Source: Gordoniibacillus chartarius
GTDB taxonomy: Bacteria > Bacillota > Bacilli > Paenibacillales > NBRC-103111
Assembly (NCBI RefSeq): GCF_042432825.1
Contig: NZ_JBHLWN010000080.1
Location: 1-28,430 of the forward strand
Length of the DNA stretch: 28,430 nt
Direction: 5' to 3'
This document shows positions 17,300 through 25,598 of this stretch, piece by piece; position 1 is the stretch's first letter, and each line of letters begins with the position of its first letter. The notes beneath the pieces were generated by a model. That model did not search any database. It had not been told where the DNA came from and saw only the letters and a program-made list of their open reading frames with translations. The position numbers and the translations under genes are program-made.

Positions 17300-18343
17300 G
17301 TGATGAGGTTTCTATTTATTGGCTCGTCCGTTCTGTTTGTCTTATTTTTATACTTCTTTTTTTCATTCAATACAAAAGCGAAGCAACTGAGCAATGCCAA
17401 AAAACAGGAAGACCGCGAGAAGAGGCTTCAATTCGCAAAAAAGGCTAACAGTTTAAAATGGGCATGGATCGTAGCTCTGATCGGTGTCCTTATAAGCGGT
17501 GTCTTCACGCTGCAAAGTAAAGGAGCAAAGACAATTACCATGCCCCACCTTCATGGATTGGGTTATTCTTCAGATGGACAGCGAATCATGATTCCTTCTC
17601 ATGATGGGCTGAAAGTGTATTCGCAAGGAACGTGGTCGGAAGCATCAGGAGAAAAGCATGATTACATGGGATTCACGACCGTGAGTAACGGGTTCTATAG
17701 CAGCGGACACCCGGCGCCCGGGTCAAACATGAAGAATCCGTTAGGAATCGTGAAAAGTTCCGACGAAGGAAAAAGTCTTGAACATCTTGATTTATACGGG
17801 GAAGTTGACTTTCATCTCTTGAATGCCGCCTATAATACACACACTCTGTACGTCTTTAACCCGGAACCGAATACACGTCTCAAAACGGCGGGTTTGTATT
17901 ATACGATGGATGAAACGAAAACCTGGACCAAATCTGAGATGAATGGTTTGACCGATGAGCCTGTTGCATTGGCGGTCCATCCGACCAACGATGCGATCGT
18001 GGCGGTTGGAACTAAAAAAGCATTGTATCTTTCGAAGGATAGCGGAAACCTTTTCGAAAAAGTGGCAGATTTGCAAGTGACAGCTCTTTCTTTTAATCAG
18101 CAGGGGGCATTGTTTATTGGTGCCTATAAGCAAAACGGCGAACTTTATGAGATGGATCCGGCAACAAAGCAAATGAAGGAGATAACCATTCCTGTTCTCG
18201 TTGAAGACGCCGCAGCTTACGTTGCACAAAATCCGGTCAACGATAAAGAGCTCGTTTTCGCTACGTATAAAAAAGATGTTTATTTATCCAAGGACAAGGG
18301 AATCAATTGGACAAAAATTGCCGATCAAGGAAAAGGGATGTGA
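17300..18343 (+). CDS. Membrane-anchored BNR/sortilin-like protein (F510_1955 family)
   Basis: About 347 residues from GTG 17300; AAGGAG at 17285-17290 lies 9 bases upstream (ATG 17303 is also possible). Two hydrophobic segments (about 3-22 and 53-72) flank a short charged stretch. The rest is an extracytoplasmic beta-propeller-like domain starting at MPHLHGLGYSSDGQRIMIPSHDGL. It has BNR-type repeats (KSSDEGKSLEH, YTMDETKTWTK, YLSKDSGNLFEK, YLSKDKGINWTK). Databases name this family a glycosylhydrolase by resemblance, but a catalytic role is unproven. Recurrent association with copper genes and operator 1 suggests a copper-linked envelope role. Confidence 0.8.
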   Translation: MMRFLFIGSSVLFVLFLYFFFSFNTKAKQLSNAKKQEDREKRLQFAKKANSLKWAWIVALIGVLISGVFTLQSKGAKTITMPHLHGLGYSSDGQRIMIPSHDGLKVYSQGTWSEASGEKHDYMGFTTVSNGFYSSGHPAPGSNMKNPLGIVKSSDEGKSLEHLDLYGEVDFHLLNAAYNTHTLYVFNPEPNTRLKTAGLYYTMDETKTWTKSEMNGLTDEPVALAVHPTNDAIVAVGTKKALYLSKDSGNLFEKVADLQVTALSFNQQGALFIGAYKQNGELYEMDPATKQMKEITIPVLVEDAAAYVAQNPVNDKELVFATYKKDVYLSKDKGINWTKIADQGKGM

Positions 18344-18351
18344 GGGGCGCG

Positions 18352-18499
18352 ATGAGCGAAGGATTCGACCATTAACTTTCGTTTGTAAGGAAAAGAAACG
18401 CTTTACTTCTTACGCGCCGCATTGGTCGCCGCGGCAGCGGTTTGGATCTATTACAAAAAGCGGAAACGCTTTTCGAATAAAGGAAGTGCATCTGAATGA
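18352..18499 (+). pseudogene. Decayed small membrane-protein gene
   Basis: GAGGGG precedes an ATG at 18352 whose frame stops after seven codons (MSEGFDH). From 18389 to 18499, in another frame without a start, the sequence reads GKETLYFLRAALVAAAAVWIYYKKRKRFSN and so on: a single membrane helix with a basic tail. A TAA at 18386 blocks that frame upstream. Its stop overlaps the ATG of the next gene (ATGA), as expected for a former operon gene. Interpretation as a frameshifted gene is inferred from these pieces. Confidence 0.4.
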
Positions 18500-18960
18500 A
18501 CGATTGTTGTAAAAGTTCAGCGGCTTCTCAACGGAGCGTTATGCGATGTCCTATTTGTAACTTCAAGAGAAAAAGTGTGCAGCTTATCACGCTGAAAGCT
18601 TTGCTTATTCCATCTGCTTTGGAAAGACTCGATCCGGAAGCGTCATTTGCCTTTTGCCCCAATTCCTCGTGTTCTGTTGTGTATTTTACAGAGGGTTCAT
18701 TTTTTGACAAAGGGGATCTAAAAGTTCCAGTGTTTCAGAAGGATGAAGCGCCCAATGTTTTAGTTTGTTACTGTTTCGGGTGGACGAGAGAAAAGCTTTT
18801 CAAGGCATCTCAGCAAAATGTCAATCCCATTGATCAAATTCGCGGGCACGTCCAAGCTAACCGCTGTGGCTGTGAGGTTAATAATCCGCAAGGCAGTTGT
18901 TGCTTAGGTAACGTCACCGAAATTGTAAATCAATGGTTGGGGAAGATCGAAAAGGCTTAA
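18496..18960 (+). CDS. CopZ N-terminal-type zinc/[2Fe-2S] protein
   Basis: 154 residues with cysteines in the pattern of the zinc and [2Fe-2S] domain of archaeal-type CopZ: C18-x2-C21, C54-x4-C59, CYC (91-93), CGC (124-126) and CC (135-136). Conserved blocks include FCPNSSCSVVYF, VCYCFGWT and NRCGCEVNNPQGSCC. The C-terminal heavy-metal-associated domain of full CopZ is absent. The family is linked to copper chaperoning and Cu reduction. Its ATG overlaps the stop of the decayed gene upstream. Confidence 0.8.
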   Translation: MNDCCKSSAASQRSVMRCPICNFKRKSVQLITLKALLIPSALERLDPEASFAFCPNSSCSVVYFTEGSFFDKGDLKVPVFQKDEAPNVLVCYCFGWTREKLFKASQQNVNPIDQIRGHVQANRCGCEVNNPQGSCCLGNVTEIVNQWLGKIEKA

Positions 18961-19034
18961 CAAAGAAGGTCGAGGCAAGTTAAAGGAATGCTCGGTGCAC
19001 AAAATGATAATCCTAATGATGGGAGGTATGTATC

Positions 19035-19289
19035 ATGATGGACGGATCAACGATGATGGATGGTTCCATGATGGGCATGATGTGTATGATGATGGTGCTC
19101 GGATTACTTTTGTTGATCTTAGCTGTTGGCGTATCTGTTTACGTGGTTGTCCGCTTGTTAATGAGGAAAAGCAAGGTGGAAGATTATCCCCTCATGATAT
19201 TAAAAGAACGTTATGCCAAAGGTGAACTCAGTGATGAAGAGTTCGACCATAAACGTAAATTATTAGAAAACTCCGACAAGGAAAGATAA
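19035..19289 (+). CDS. SHOCT-domain small membrane protein
   Basis: 84 residues. A Met-rich start (MMDGSTMMDGSMMGMMCMMM) leads into one membrane helix (about 18-44). A SHOCT motif follows, LKERYAKGELSDEEFDHKRKLL (about 56-77). GGGAGG at 19021-19026 precedes the ATG. SHOCT modules are short oligomerisation or C-terminal motifs; the methionines could bind Cu(I). It is the last gene of the plus-strand block. Confidence 0.8.
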   Translation: MMDGSTMMDGSMMGMMCMMMVLGLLLLILAVGVSVYVVVRLLMRKSKVEDYPLMILKERYAKGELSDEEFDHKRKLLENSDKER

Positions 19290-19379
19290 TAGAAGAATAT
19301 GCAGAACTACGGGAAAGGGGTTTCTCATCAGAAAGTAGGAATAGGCCTCAATTTCTTATGCAACCGATACTGAACATGC

Positions 19380-19408
19380 AAAAAGGGAACGGATGAGCGT
19401 CCGTTCCC
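19380..19408 (-). terminator. Terminator of the multicopper oxidase gene
   Basis: 9-bp stem GGGAACGGA (19385-19393) with 19400-19408, followed on the minus strand by TTTTT. It lies 30 bases beyond the oxidase stop. Confidence 0.88.
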
Positions 19409-19437
19409 AGGGGGATCAAGTAAGAACAATTTGAATA

Positions 19438-21072
19438 TTATTCAGGCTTGTTACCGGCTTTCGGATCTGGAACAAAGTCGGTTTTATAGTCCGTATACTT
19501 CAATTCTGTCACCATGCCGGCCGATGCATGATGCAGGTCGTGGCAGTGGAACATCCAGTTGCCTTCATTGTCTGCTTCAAACGCTACGACGTATTCTTCA
19601 CCCGGTTTCAGATTCAACGTATCTTTAATGACTGGCGAACCCTCCAAAGGTTTGCCGTTTTTGCTTAGCACCTGGAAGAAGTGGCCGTGCAGGTGCATCG
19701 GATGGTCGTCGGTCTTGGAGTTGTTCACGAGACGAACTTTGACTGTATCACCTTTTTTGACTTTAATCGGTTCGGTTTCCGGGAATGTTTTTCCGTTGAT
19801 GGTATAAACCATATCGCCATTTTTCATTTCCGTATTCAGATTCATCGTGTATTCCATCGTGTACTTCTGATCAAGGGTAAAGTTCATTTTTCCGGCTTGA
19901 CCATAACGGGTTAGATCGACAACCGGTAGTTTTTCTTTGTCGTTCGGTTTATCCGAACCTGCGGCAACCCCTTCATAAGCGATTACGGCTTTCATCCCTG
20001 CAACGGCCTTGTTTTCGCCATGATCTTCAATCAGCCACTGACCGGGATTGTTGGCTTCAAATTCAATATCGTAACGTTCCCCTGGTGCAATCGTGACGAC
20101 ACTATCTTTGAGTATACCCGGATTGTGAATCGGCTGGCCATCCGATGCAGTAATTTTAAACTCATGTCCGTGAAGGTGGATTTGATGAGACAGGTAACCG
20201 GCATTAATGAGCCGTATTCGTACTTTTTCCCCTTGTTTTACGGGCAGTTTGTCCACGAGCGATCCGGATTTGCCGTTAACCGTGAACAAATCGTACATGC
20301 TCATATCATGTCCCATATTCATTTGACTATGATCCATCGAATTGCTGCCTTTGTTATTCGAATTCCCCATATTCATTTTGCTGTGGTCCATGTTGGACAT
20401 ATCCATTTTAGACATGTTGCCGCCGGACATATTCATATCAGACATGCTCATGCCGGTACTCATCCATTCATCCAGGACGAGCGTATAGTCGCGGTCTACT
20501 TTGGTTCCATCTTTCGGTTCCACGATAAACGAACCGTACAATCCTCGGTCTAGCTGGTTTACGCTGTCTTGGTGGGAATGATACCAGTATGTTCCAGGTA
20601 CGTCCGCTTTAAATGTATAAGTGAACGATTGTCCGGGTTGAACCGCGTTTTGTGTAACGCCCGGAATACCGTCCATCGCATTCGGAACCGGAACCCCGTG
20701 CCAATGAATAGTCACCGGTTCAGGCAATTCATTTTTAAGGTTGATTTTCACGGTTTCCCCTTGTTTTACACGAAGCTCCGGACCAGGAACGGAATTGTTG
20801 AACGTCCAGACCGGCAGCGTTATTCCCGGTGCAAGTTCTTGATTGCTCGTTTTTGCTGTAAGTGTAAACTCTTTACCGGTTAACGTTGCGACTTTCACTG
20901 TGGTGCTAGTATTCGTATTCGTTGGTTGTTGGGCCGCCGATTTATCATCCATGTTCATTTTTGAATGATCCATGCCGCCCATCGAACCACCGCTGGAGTT
21001 GAAGCATCCCGTCAATAAAACGGCAATGGCGCCAACAACAGCTGCGCTTTTCAATTTCCAACCGGTTTTCAT
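19438..21072 (-). CDS. Multicopper oxidase lipoprotein, Met-rich (CopA/CueO-like)
   Basis: 544 residues from ATG 21072, preceded on the minus strand by GGGGG; the open frame reaches 21351 without support. Lipoprotein signal with lipobox LTGC (20-23). Three cupredoxin domains carry the copper ligands HWHG, WYHSH, HLHGHEF, HPMHLHGHFF and FHCHDLHH-ASAGM (Cys and axial Met of the type 1 site). Two Met/His-rich tracts with MDHSKMNM-like units lie just after the signal and at about 208-262, as in periplasmic Cu(I) oxidases. Anchored outside the membrane, it likely oxidises Cu(I). It is divergent from the blaI gene. Confidence 0.93.
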   Translation of the reverse strand: MKTGWKLKSAAVVGAIAVLLTGCFNSSGGSMGGMDHSKMNMDDKSAAQQPTNTNTSTTVKVATLTGKEFTLTAKTSNQELAPGITLPVWTFNNSVPGPELRVKQGETVKINLKNELPEPVTIHWHGVPVPNAMDGIPGVTQNAVQPGQSFTYTFKADVPGTYWYHSHQDSVNQLDRGLYGSFIVEPKDGTKVDRDYTLVLDEWMSTGMSMSDMNMSGGNMSKMDMSNMDHSKMNMGNSNNKGSNSMDHSQMNMGHDMSMYDLFTVNGKSGSLVDKLPVKQGEKVRIRLINAGYLSHQIHLHGHEFKITASDGQPIHNPGILKDSVVTIAPGERYDIEFEANNPGQWLIEDHGENKAVAGMKAVIAYEGVAAGSDKPNDKEKLPVVDLTRYGQAGKMNFTLDQKYTMEYTMNLNTEMKNGDMVYTINGKTFPETEPIKVKKGDTVKVRLVNNSKTDDHPMHLHGHFFQVLSKNGKPLEGSPVIKDTLNLKPGEEYVVAFEADNEGNWMFHCHDLHHASAGMVTELKYTDYKTDFVPDPKAGNKPE

Positions 21073-21177
21073 GGTTATCCCCCATTCTTTTTTTATTTTG
21101 TACTGTGGTCTCTTCATTTCGATCATAAAGCAAAAATGTGTAGAACTTGTGAGCACGGACAAGAAAGTTTCGTTATG

Positions 21178-21207
21178 TTGACAGCGACAATTTTTGTATA
21201 CTACAAT
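21178..21207 (+). promoter_or_regulatory. Promoter of the blaI-M56 operon
   Basis: -35 TTGACA (21178-21183), 18-base spacer, -10 TACAAT (21202-21207). The -10 lies inside the operator dyad, so repressor binding would block polymerase: autoregulation. Confidence 0.7.
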
Positions 21208-21214
21208 TTGTAGT
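21200..21214. promoter_or_regulatory. BlaI/CopY-type operator 2, upstream of blaI
   Basis: Perfect dyad ACTACA-ATT-TGTAGT, nearly identical to operator 1. It also lies in the divergent region with the multicopper oxidase, about 130 bases from that start. Confidence 0.85.
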
Positions 21215-21231
21215 GTAAGGGTGTGAAGAAA

Positions 21232-21663
21232 ATGAAAATTAAAAAATTCAATATGCATGAATCCGGGTTGAATCATTTTTTCGGACCGCTTGAAGCGCGT
21301 ATTATGGAGATCGTTTGGGCTTCTGAAAGTATTACGATCAAGGAAATGCAATCCATTTTAAACCAGGAAAATCCCATCTCTTTCAATGCTGTAATGACCG
21401 TCATGAGCCGCTTGCAGGAAAAGGGGCTTCTGAAGAGAACAACGACCGGCAAAGGAAGAAATCGGGTTACATCTTTTGAAGCTGTACTGTCCAAAGAACA
21501 ATTTCTCGCGGAACAAACAAAAGCCGTCACTCACGGACTTATTGAGGAATTCGGAGGACTTGTTGTCAATCATATGATCGATGCCTTGGACGATGTCGAT
21601 CCGGAACTGATTTCCAAGCTTGAACGGAAAATAAACGAAATGAAAAGCAGGAAACAGTCATGA
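21232..21663 (+). CDS. BlaI/MecI/CopY-family transcriptional repressor
   Basis: 143 residues from ATG 21232, supported by AAGGG at 21217-21221; a GTG at 21223 is in frame but too close to that site. The N-terminal winged helix has the family layout (LEARIMEIVWASESITIKEMQSIL, then FNAVMTVMSRLQEKGLLKRTT). The C-terminal dimerisation helices match BlaI length. The cysteine metal-binding tail of CopY is not present, so derepression more likely follows proteolysis via the adjacent M56 protein. The stop overlaps the next ATG by four bases. Confidence 0.93.
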   Translation: MKIKKFNMHESGLNHFFGPLEARIMEIVWASESITIKEMQSILNQENPISFNAVMTVMSRLQEKGLLKRTTTGKGRNRVTSFEAVLSKEQFLAEQTKAVTHGLIEEFGGLVVNHMIDALDDVDPELISKLERKINEMKSRKQS

Positions 21664-22520
21664 AACCCGAAACGAAAGTCAAGTGGGTTTACGCCGTGAT
21701 GCTTCTGTTCGGGTTCCTTATGCTATTGCAAATGGGGATGTATGTAGCCCATCAAATCTGGAACATACCGCTTCGATGGAATATTATTCAATACTGCGTA
21801 ACCGCAATCGGCGAAAAATCGTCAGGACATGTTTGGGTGAAGCTGGTATTCAACTTGGTTATCGTCTACACTGTGGGCAAAATAGCTTGGCGCATCGGAA
21901 AGCAGTGGGTTTTAACCCGTAAATGGCTGTGCAGATTTCGCGAGGCACAACATCAAAAATTAACAAAGCGGTTGAATAAGAAATATCGTCATTGGAATAC
22001 CGAGTTTATCGTTATTGAGGATCATGCTTTTCTCGCTCTCGCTCTGGGAGTGTGGAAACCGAAAATCATTGTATCCTCGGCGCTGTTCGACTTGTTTGAT
22101 GAACGCGAAGTTCGGGCCATTCTGCTGCACGAGTGGTACCATTGCCGTAACCGCGACAATCTGAAGTTCTTCCTTTCGACGTTAATGGTCGATGCATTTG
22201 GGTACTTACCCATCGTGAAATCGACCGCCCAATATTATCAGACATGGAAAGAACTGCTGGCTGACCGTTTCGCGGTGAAACAAATGGGAACCGAGATTGA
22301 CCTCGGTAACGTACTGTTGACATTGGCGAATCACACAAAAATGGTTCAATACCGCGCGGCGGGTGTCTATTTTGCGAATACCGCGATCAATTATCGGATT
22401 CAGCAGCTATTGGAACCGCAAAAAACAGTTGAAGTCCCGCTGACACTATACCGACCATTGTTTTTATCTTCTTTGACGTTATTTTTGATGAGCAGTCTAC
22501 TGTTTGGCGGGTGTTCATAA
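21660..22520 (+). CDS. M56-family membrane metalloprotease (BlaR1/MecR1 N-terminal type)
   Basis: 286 residues. Hydrophobic segments lie at about 9-32, 57-75 and near the C-terminus (LFLSSLTLFLMSSLLF). The zinc motif is HEWYH (H157, E158, H161), with EVRAIL before it and downstream ELLADRFAVK. The penicillin-binding sensor domain of BlaR1 is missing, so the signal is not obviously a beta-lactam. The ATGA overlap with blaI indicates a coupled pair in which the protease would inactivate the repressor. Confidence 0.9.
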   Translation: MKPETKVKWVYAVMLLFGFLMLLQMGMYVAHQIWNIPLRWNIIQYCVTAIGEKSSGHVWVKLVFNLVIVYTVGKIAWRIGKQWVLTRKWLCRFREAQHQKLTKRLNKKYRHWNTEFIVIEDHAFLALALGVWKPKIIVSSALFDLFDEREVRAILLHEWYHCRNRDNLKFFLSTLMVDAFGYLPIVKSTAQYYQTWKELLADRFAVKQMGTEIDLGNVLLTLANHTKMVQYRAAGVYFANTAINYRIQQLLEPQKTVEVPLTLYRPLFLSSLTLFLMSSLLFGGCS

Positions 22521-22532
22521 GCCCGCCTTTTT
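22506..22532 (+). terminator. Terminator overlapping the 3' end of the M56 gene
   Basis: GGCGGG (22506-22511) pairs with CCCGCC (22522-22527), 10-base loop, then TTTTT. It ends the blaI operon, so the next genes need their own promoter at operator 3. Confidence 0.8.
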
Positions 22533-22545
22533 CTTAAACAAAAAC

Positions 22546-22560
22546 ACTACAATTCGTAGT
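22546..22560. promoter_or_regulatory. BlaI/CopY-type operator 3, upstream of the ccdA operon
   Basis: ACTACA-ATT-CGTAGT, one mismatch from a perfect dyad and same spacing as operators 1 and 2. It lies between the terminator and the ccdA start at 22579. Confidence 0.8.
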
Positions 22561-22578
22561 ATAAATGAGAGGGTTGCT

Positions 22579-23292
22579 ATGAATGCTGCTGATTTAACGG
22601 TATGGATCGCGTTCGGTGCAGGCTTTTTATCATTCATTTCACCTTGTTGTCTTCCCCTTTACCCTTCGTATTTATCATATATCACGGGGGTTTCGGTTAA
22701 AGATTTGCAGGAGGGCAAAGGGCTGCTTCAAAAGCAGGCATTTTTGCACACCTTGTTCTTTATCATCGGATTTTCGATCATCTTTTTCGCCTTGGGACTA
22801 TCGGCCAGCTTCGTAGGGAATTTGTTTTCCGGCAATCGGGATGTGATCCGGCAATTGGGGGCCATTATGGTCGTTGTCATGGGACTGATCATGCTCGGTG
22901 TGTTTAAACCTAAATTATTGCTCAAAAATGCGCGGTTTGAATGGAAACGGAAACCGTTTGGATATTTGGGTTCCATCTTGGTGGGCGTCACTTATGCGGC
23001 TGGATGGACGCCATGTGTCGGACCCATTTTGGCTGCCGTTCTGGCGTTAGGAGTAAGCAATCCCGGCCAGGCGGTGGTATATACTTTTGCCTATACCGTC
23101 GGATTCTCTCTTCCATTTTTTGCTATGGCCTTTTTTATCGGAAAGCTGCGTTGGATATTGAAATATTCGAACGGATTCATGAAAGCCGGCGGAGCTTTGA
23201 TGATATTGACGGGGATTTTGCTGTATACGGATAAAATGACGCAAATTACGATCTATCTGATCAAGCTTTACGGTGGATTTACCGGATTCTAA
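22579..23292 (+). CDS. ccdA: CcdA-family thiol-disulfide membrane transporter
   Basis: 237 residues from ATG 22579; GAGAGGG lies upstream and the frame open from 22504 would run through the terminator. Six hydrophobic segments. The redox cysteines are in SPCCLPLYP (C23/C24) and GWTPCVGPIL (C146). CcdA passes electrons from cytosolic thioredoxin to extracytoplasmic thiol proteins such as TlpA/ResA. First gene of the operon ccdA, ccdA-like, tlpA, lgt-like. Confidence 0.93.
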   Translation: MNAADLTVWIAFGAGFLSFISPCCLPLYPSYLSYITGVSVKDLQEGKGLLQKQAFLHTLFFIIGFSIIFFALGLSASFVGNLFSGNRDVIRQLGAIMVVVMGLIMLGVFKPKLLLKNARFEWKRKPFGYLGSILVGVTYAAGWTPCVGPILAAVLALGVSNPGQAVVYTFAYTVGFSLPFFAMAFFIGKLRWILKYSNGFMKAGGALMILTGILLYTDKMTQITIYLIKLYGGFTGF

Positions 23293-23304
23293 GGGGGAAT
23301 GAGA

Positions 23305-24045
23305 ATGTATTCGTTTTTCAGCAAAATCAGTTCCTTCTTAAGCGAACCGTTCTTAGGTGCAGCACATTCGAATATTGCTTTTTTGGCCGCGCTGTTTCTT
23401 GGATTTGTCGGTTCAGTGGCGCCCTGCCAGATCTCGGCGAATGTCGCCGCGATCGTGTATTTTGGCAACCGTCAGGCACAAGCCAAGCTTTCCTGGTCGG
23501 AAACGGTTATGTATCTTTTAGGGAAAATCGTGCTATTCAGCTTATTTGGCGTATTGTTCTGGTTTTTCGGACAGCAAATTTCCCGCGACTTTATTCCGCT
23601 ATTCGCATCTGCGAGGAAACTGTTAGGACCATTGCTGGTCGTCATCGGCTTATTTTTGCTTGGGCGGGTGCGACTTCCTTTTCAGTTGGGTGCTCGTTTT
23701 TCCTCGTTTATGCGAAACATTGCCGATCGGGTAGGGGGTAAAGGCGGTGCATTTTTGATGGGGATTGCATTTTCGGTCGGCTTTTGTCCGACCATGTTCG
23801 TCTTGTTCTTCGGTTCACTCATGCCTCTCGCTATGCAAACTTCATATGGCGGTATTTTACCCCCCGTTTTTGCGATAGGGACAGCCATGCCGTTCCTGCT
23901 ACTTGCCGCGCTCACCGTAGGTTTCGGCTTTGATCGTATCATGGTGAAACGGGCCAAACGTTGGGGGATTCGGATTCAAAAAATAGCCGGTGTATTGTTT
24001 GTCATTTTAGGCGTAAGCGACACATGGACGTATTGGACATTCTGA
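23305..24045 (+). CDS. Second CcdA/DsbD-like membrane protein
   Basis: 246 residues from ATG 23305: AAGGGGG (23291-23297) is 7 bases away, against 1 base for the ATG at 23299. Six or so membrane segments. The two conserved cysteines sit in SVAPCQISANVAAI (C41) and SVGFCPTMFVLFFGS (C161), the pattern of the CcdA/DsbD-beta superfamily, but diverged from the classical SPCCLP motif. It lies 12 bases after ccdA. It likely carries reducing equivalents, perhaps to a different partner. Confidence 0.85.
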   Translation: MYSFFSKISSFLSEPFLGAAHSNIAFLAALFLGFVGSVAPCQISANVAAIVYFGNRQAQAKLSWSETVMYLLGKIVLFSLFGVLFWFFGQQISRDFIPLFASARKLLGPLLVVIGLFLLGRVRLPFQLGARFSSFMRNIADRVGGKGGAFLMGIAFSVGFCPTMFVLFFGSLMPLAMQTSYGGILPPVFAIGTAMPFLLLAALTVGFGFDRIMVKRAKRWGIRIQKIAGVLFVILGVSDTWTYWTF

Positions 24046-24062
24046 AGAATGGAGGGAGGGTC

Positions 24063-24575
24063 ATGAAAAAGCAATGGTTGGTGCTTGCAGCCATTATCGT
24101 TCTTGCAATTGTTGCCCTCTTTCAAACTTCGCCTGCCAATCGCGAGGAGCTGCCTAAAAAAGGGTATAGAGCGCCGCAGTTTGCATTGCCGGCTCTGGAT
24201 GGTCAAACGTATACGCTGAAAAAATTGGACGGCAAGCCTGTCGTTCTGAATTTCTGGGCATCCTGGTGCGGGCCGTGCCGGATCGAAGCTCCGGAATTGG
24301 TACGGCTTTATGAAAAATATAGAGGAAAGATCGAAATTTATGCGATTAATGTGACTGCCAGCGATTCGGTTGAAGGAGCCAGGGCTTTCGCAGATGAATA
24401 CGGTTTTTCGTTTCCCGTCCTGCTGGACGATAAAGGAGAAGTTTCGCAAAAATACGGCATTCAGCCGATCCCGACGACGTTTTTTGTGGGTGGGGATGGT
24501 GTGATTGTCGATCAAGTGATCGGACTTGTTGACCCACAGTCGATGGAAGCTAAATTCAAAAAACTGTTGCCATAA
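24063..24575 (+). CDS. TlpA/ResA-like membrane-anchored thioredoxin
   Basis: 170 residues from ATG 24063 with GGAGGGAGG just upstream. N-terminal anchor (about 4-22), then a TlpA fold with active site W68-CGPC (69-72). The family signature GKPVVLNFWASWC and a cis-Pro region IQPIPTTFFV are present. It faces outside the membrane and is expected to be kept reduced by the upstream CcdA proteins, reducing cysteines in copper or cytochrome proteins. Confidence 0.93.
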   Translation: MKKQWLVLAAIIVLAIVALFQTSPANREELPKKGYRAPQFALPALDGQTYTLKKLDGKPVVLNFWASWCGPCRIEAPELVRLYEKYRGKIEIYAINVTASDSVEGARAFADEYGFSFPVLLDDKGEVSQKYGIQPIPTTFFVGGDGVIVDQVIGLVDPQSMEAKFKKLLP

Positions 24576-24623
24576 GGTTTGCTTACCGAACTCATCGACA
24601 AAAAAAGTGTGGAGGGAGATACG

Positions 24624-25598
24624 TTGCCGGACATCTTGCAGTTGGGTCCTTTTATGATCAGGATGGATTGGGTCGTGCTGGCGGTTTCCGGATTCGCAGG
24701 ATATGCCGCCATGCAATGGAAATGGAAGCGGTCCGATATACATGATCGACCCTTTCTCGAACCTTTGGTGAACGCTCTGCTTATCATATTTTTCGTTTGG
24801 AAAATGAGTCCGATCTTACTTTCACCGTCTCTCTTACGGGAGCACCCGTTATTATGGCTGACGGTACCCGGAACCGATATCGGATGGTGGTTTGGGCTTG
24901 CCGTTGCTGCATTGTATTTGTACCGAAGTTGGAGGAAAATCGGCGTGCCATGGCGGTTGGTTGGGGATATGTTATCAGTTGGGGGTGTTGTCGCGGTTTT
25001 GGTACACAACCTGCTCAGCTGGCAGTATGGAATGCCCACTTCGCTTCCATGGGGGATTTCGATTGAAAATCCTGAGTTTAAGTACCATCCCGTCAATATA
25101 TATCGCTTGATCATCACCTTGCCAATGTTGCTATGGTTATGGCGGAATGCTCTTCTCATGGGCACGGGAAAGTGGCTGTTAAACACACTGACGTATTACG
25201 GTATGGGATTGATGGTGGTGACGTTCTTTGATACAAAAACAGAGTTTATTTTCAGTTTCTCAGGGGAACAAACCGTATATCTTTTGATGATGTTGTTGGG
25301 AGTTGGATTATCCGTCTTCTTAAGAAAGGAAAGCCGACAAGCGACGCAAGTGAAAAAAGAGGAAAGGGAGGAGAAGCAGAATGATGCCGCAGGGATATTA
25401 CCTTCTGATACGCGAAATGTTGCTTCTGACCCGATCGGACCTGAGAAATCGCGCGAAGAAGAAAGGAGACTGCTTCAAAACAATTCGTCCGGGAGGAGGT
25501 GGTCAAATGGACTGGGCTTGGTTGCTGGCACTCGCTTGTCCCCTCATGATGCTGATCATGATGAAGGGAATGCACGGGAACAAAGGAAACCGGAGTGA
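24624..25598 (+). CDS. Lgt-like polytopic membrane protein (prolipoprotein diacylglyceryl transferase family)
   Basis: About 324 residues from TTG 24624, chosen because GGAGGGAG (24611-24618) lies 5 bases upstream. The Lgt-like core runs from LQLGPFMIRMDWVVL through YGMPTSLPWGI to KYHPVNIYRLI, followed by further membrane helices. The canonical RxGNF segment before the G-P-T-LPWG block is replaced by VHNLLSWQ, so catalysis on prolipoproteins is doubtful. From about residue 240 the protein is a long hydrophilic, low-complexity tail that shares DNA with a small gene in another frame. Last large gene of the ccdA operon. Confidence 0.75.
   Translation: MPDILQLGPFMIRMDWVVLAVSGFAGYAAMQWKWKRSDIHDRPFLEPLVNALLIIFFVWKMSPILLSPSLLREHPLLWLTVPGTDIGWWFGLAVAALYLYRSWRKIGVPWRLVGDMLSVGGVVAVLVHNLLSWQYGMPTSLPWGISIENPEFKYHPVNIYRLIITLPMLLWLWRNALLMGTGKWLLNTLTYYGMGLMVVTFFDTKTEFIFSFSGEQTVYLLMMLLGVGLSVFLRKESRQATQVKKEEREEKQNDAAGILPSDTRNVASDPIGPEKSREEERRLLQNNSSGRRWSNGLGLVAGTRLSPHDADHDEGNAREQRKPE

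Noticed and set aside
18528..18710. 60-residue antisense frame in the CopZ-like gene
   Set aside because: The opposite strand encodes a Cys-patterned conserved protein; no start signal on this strand.
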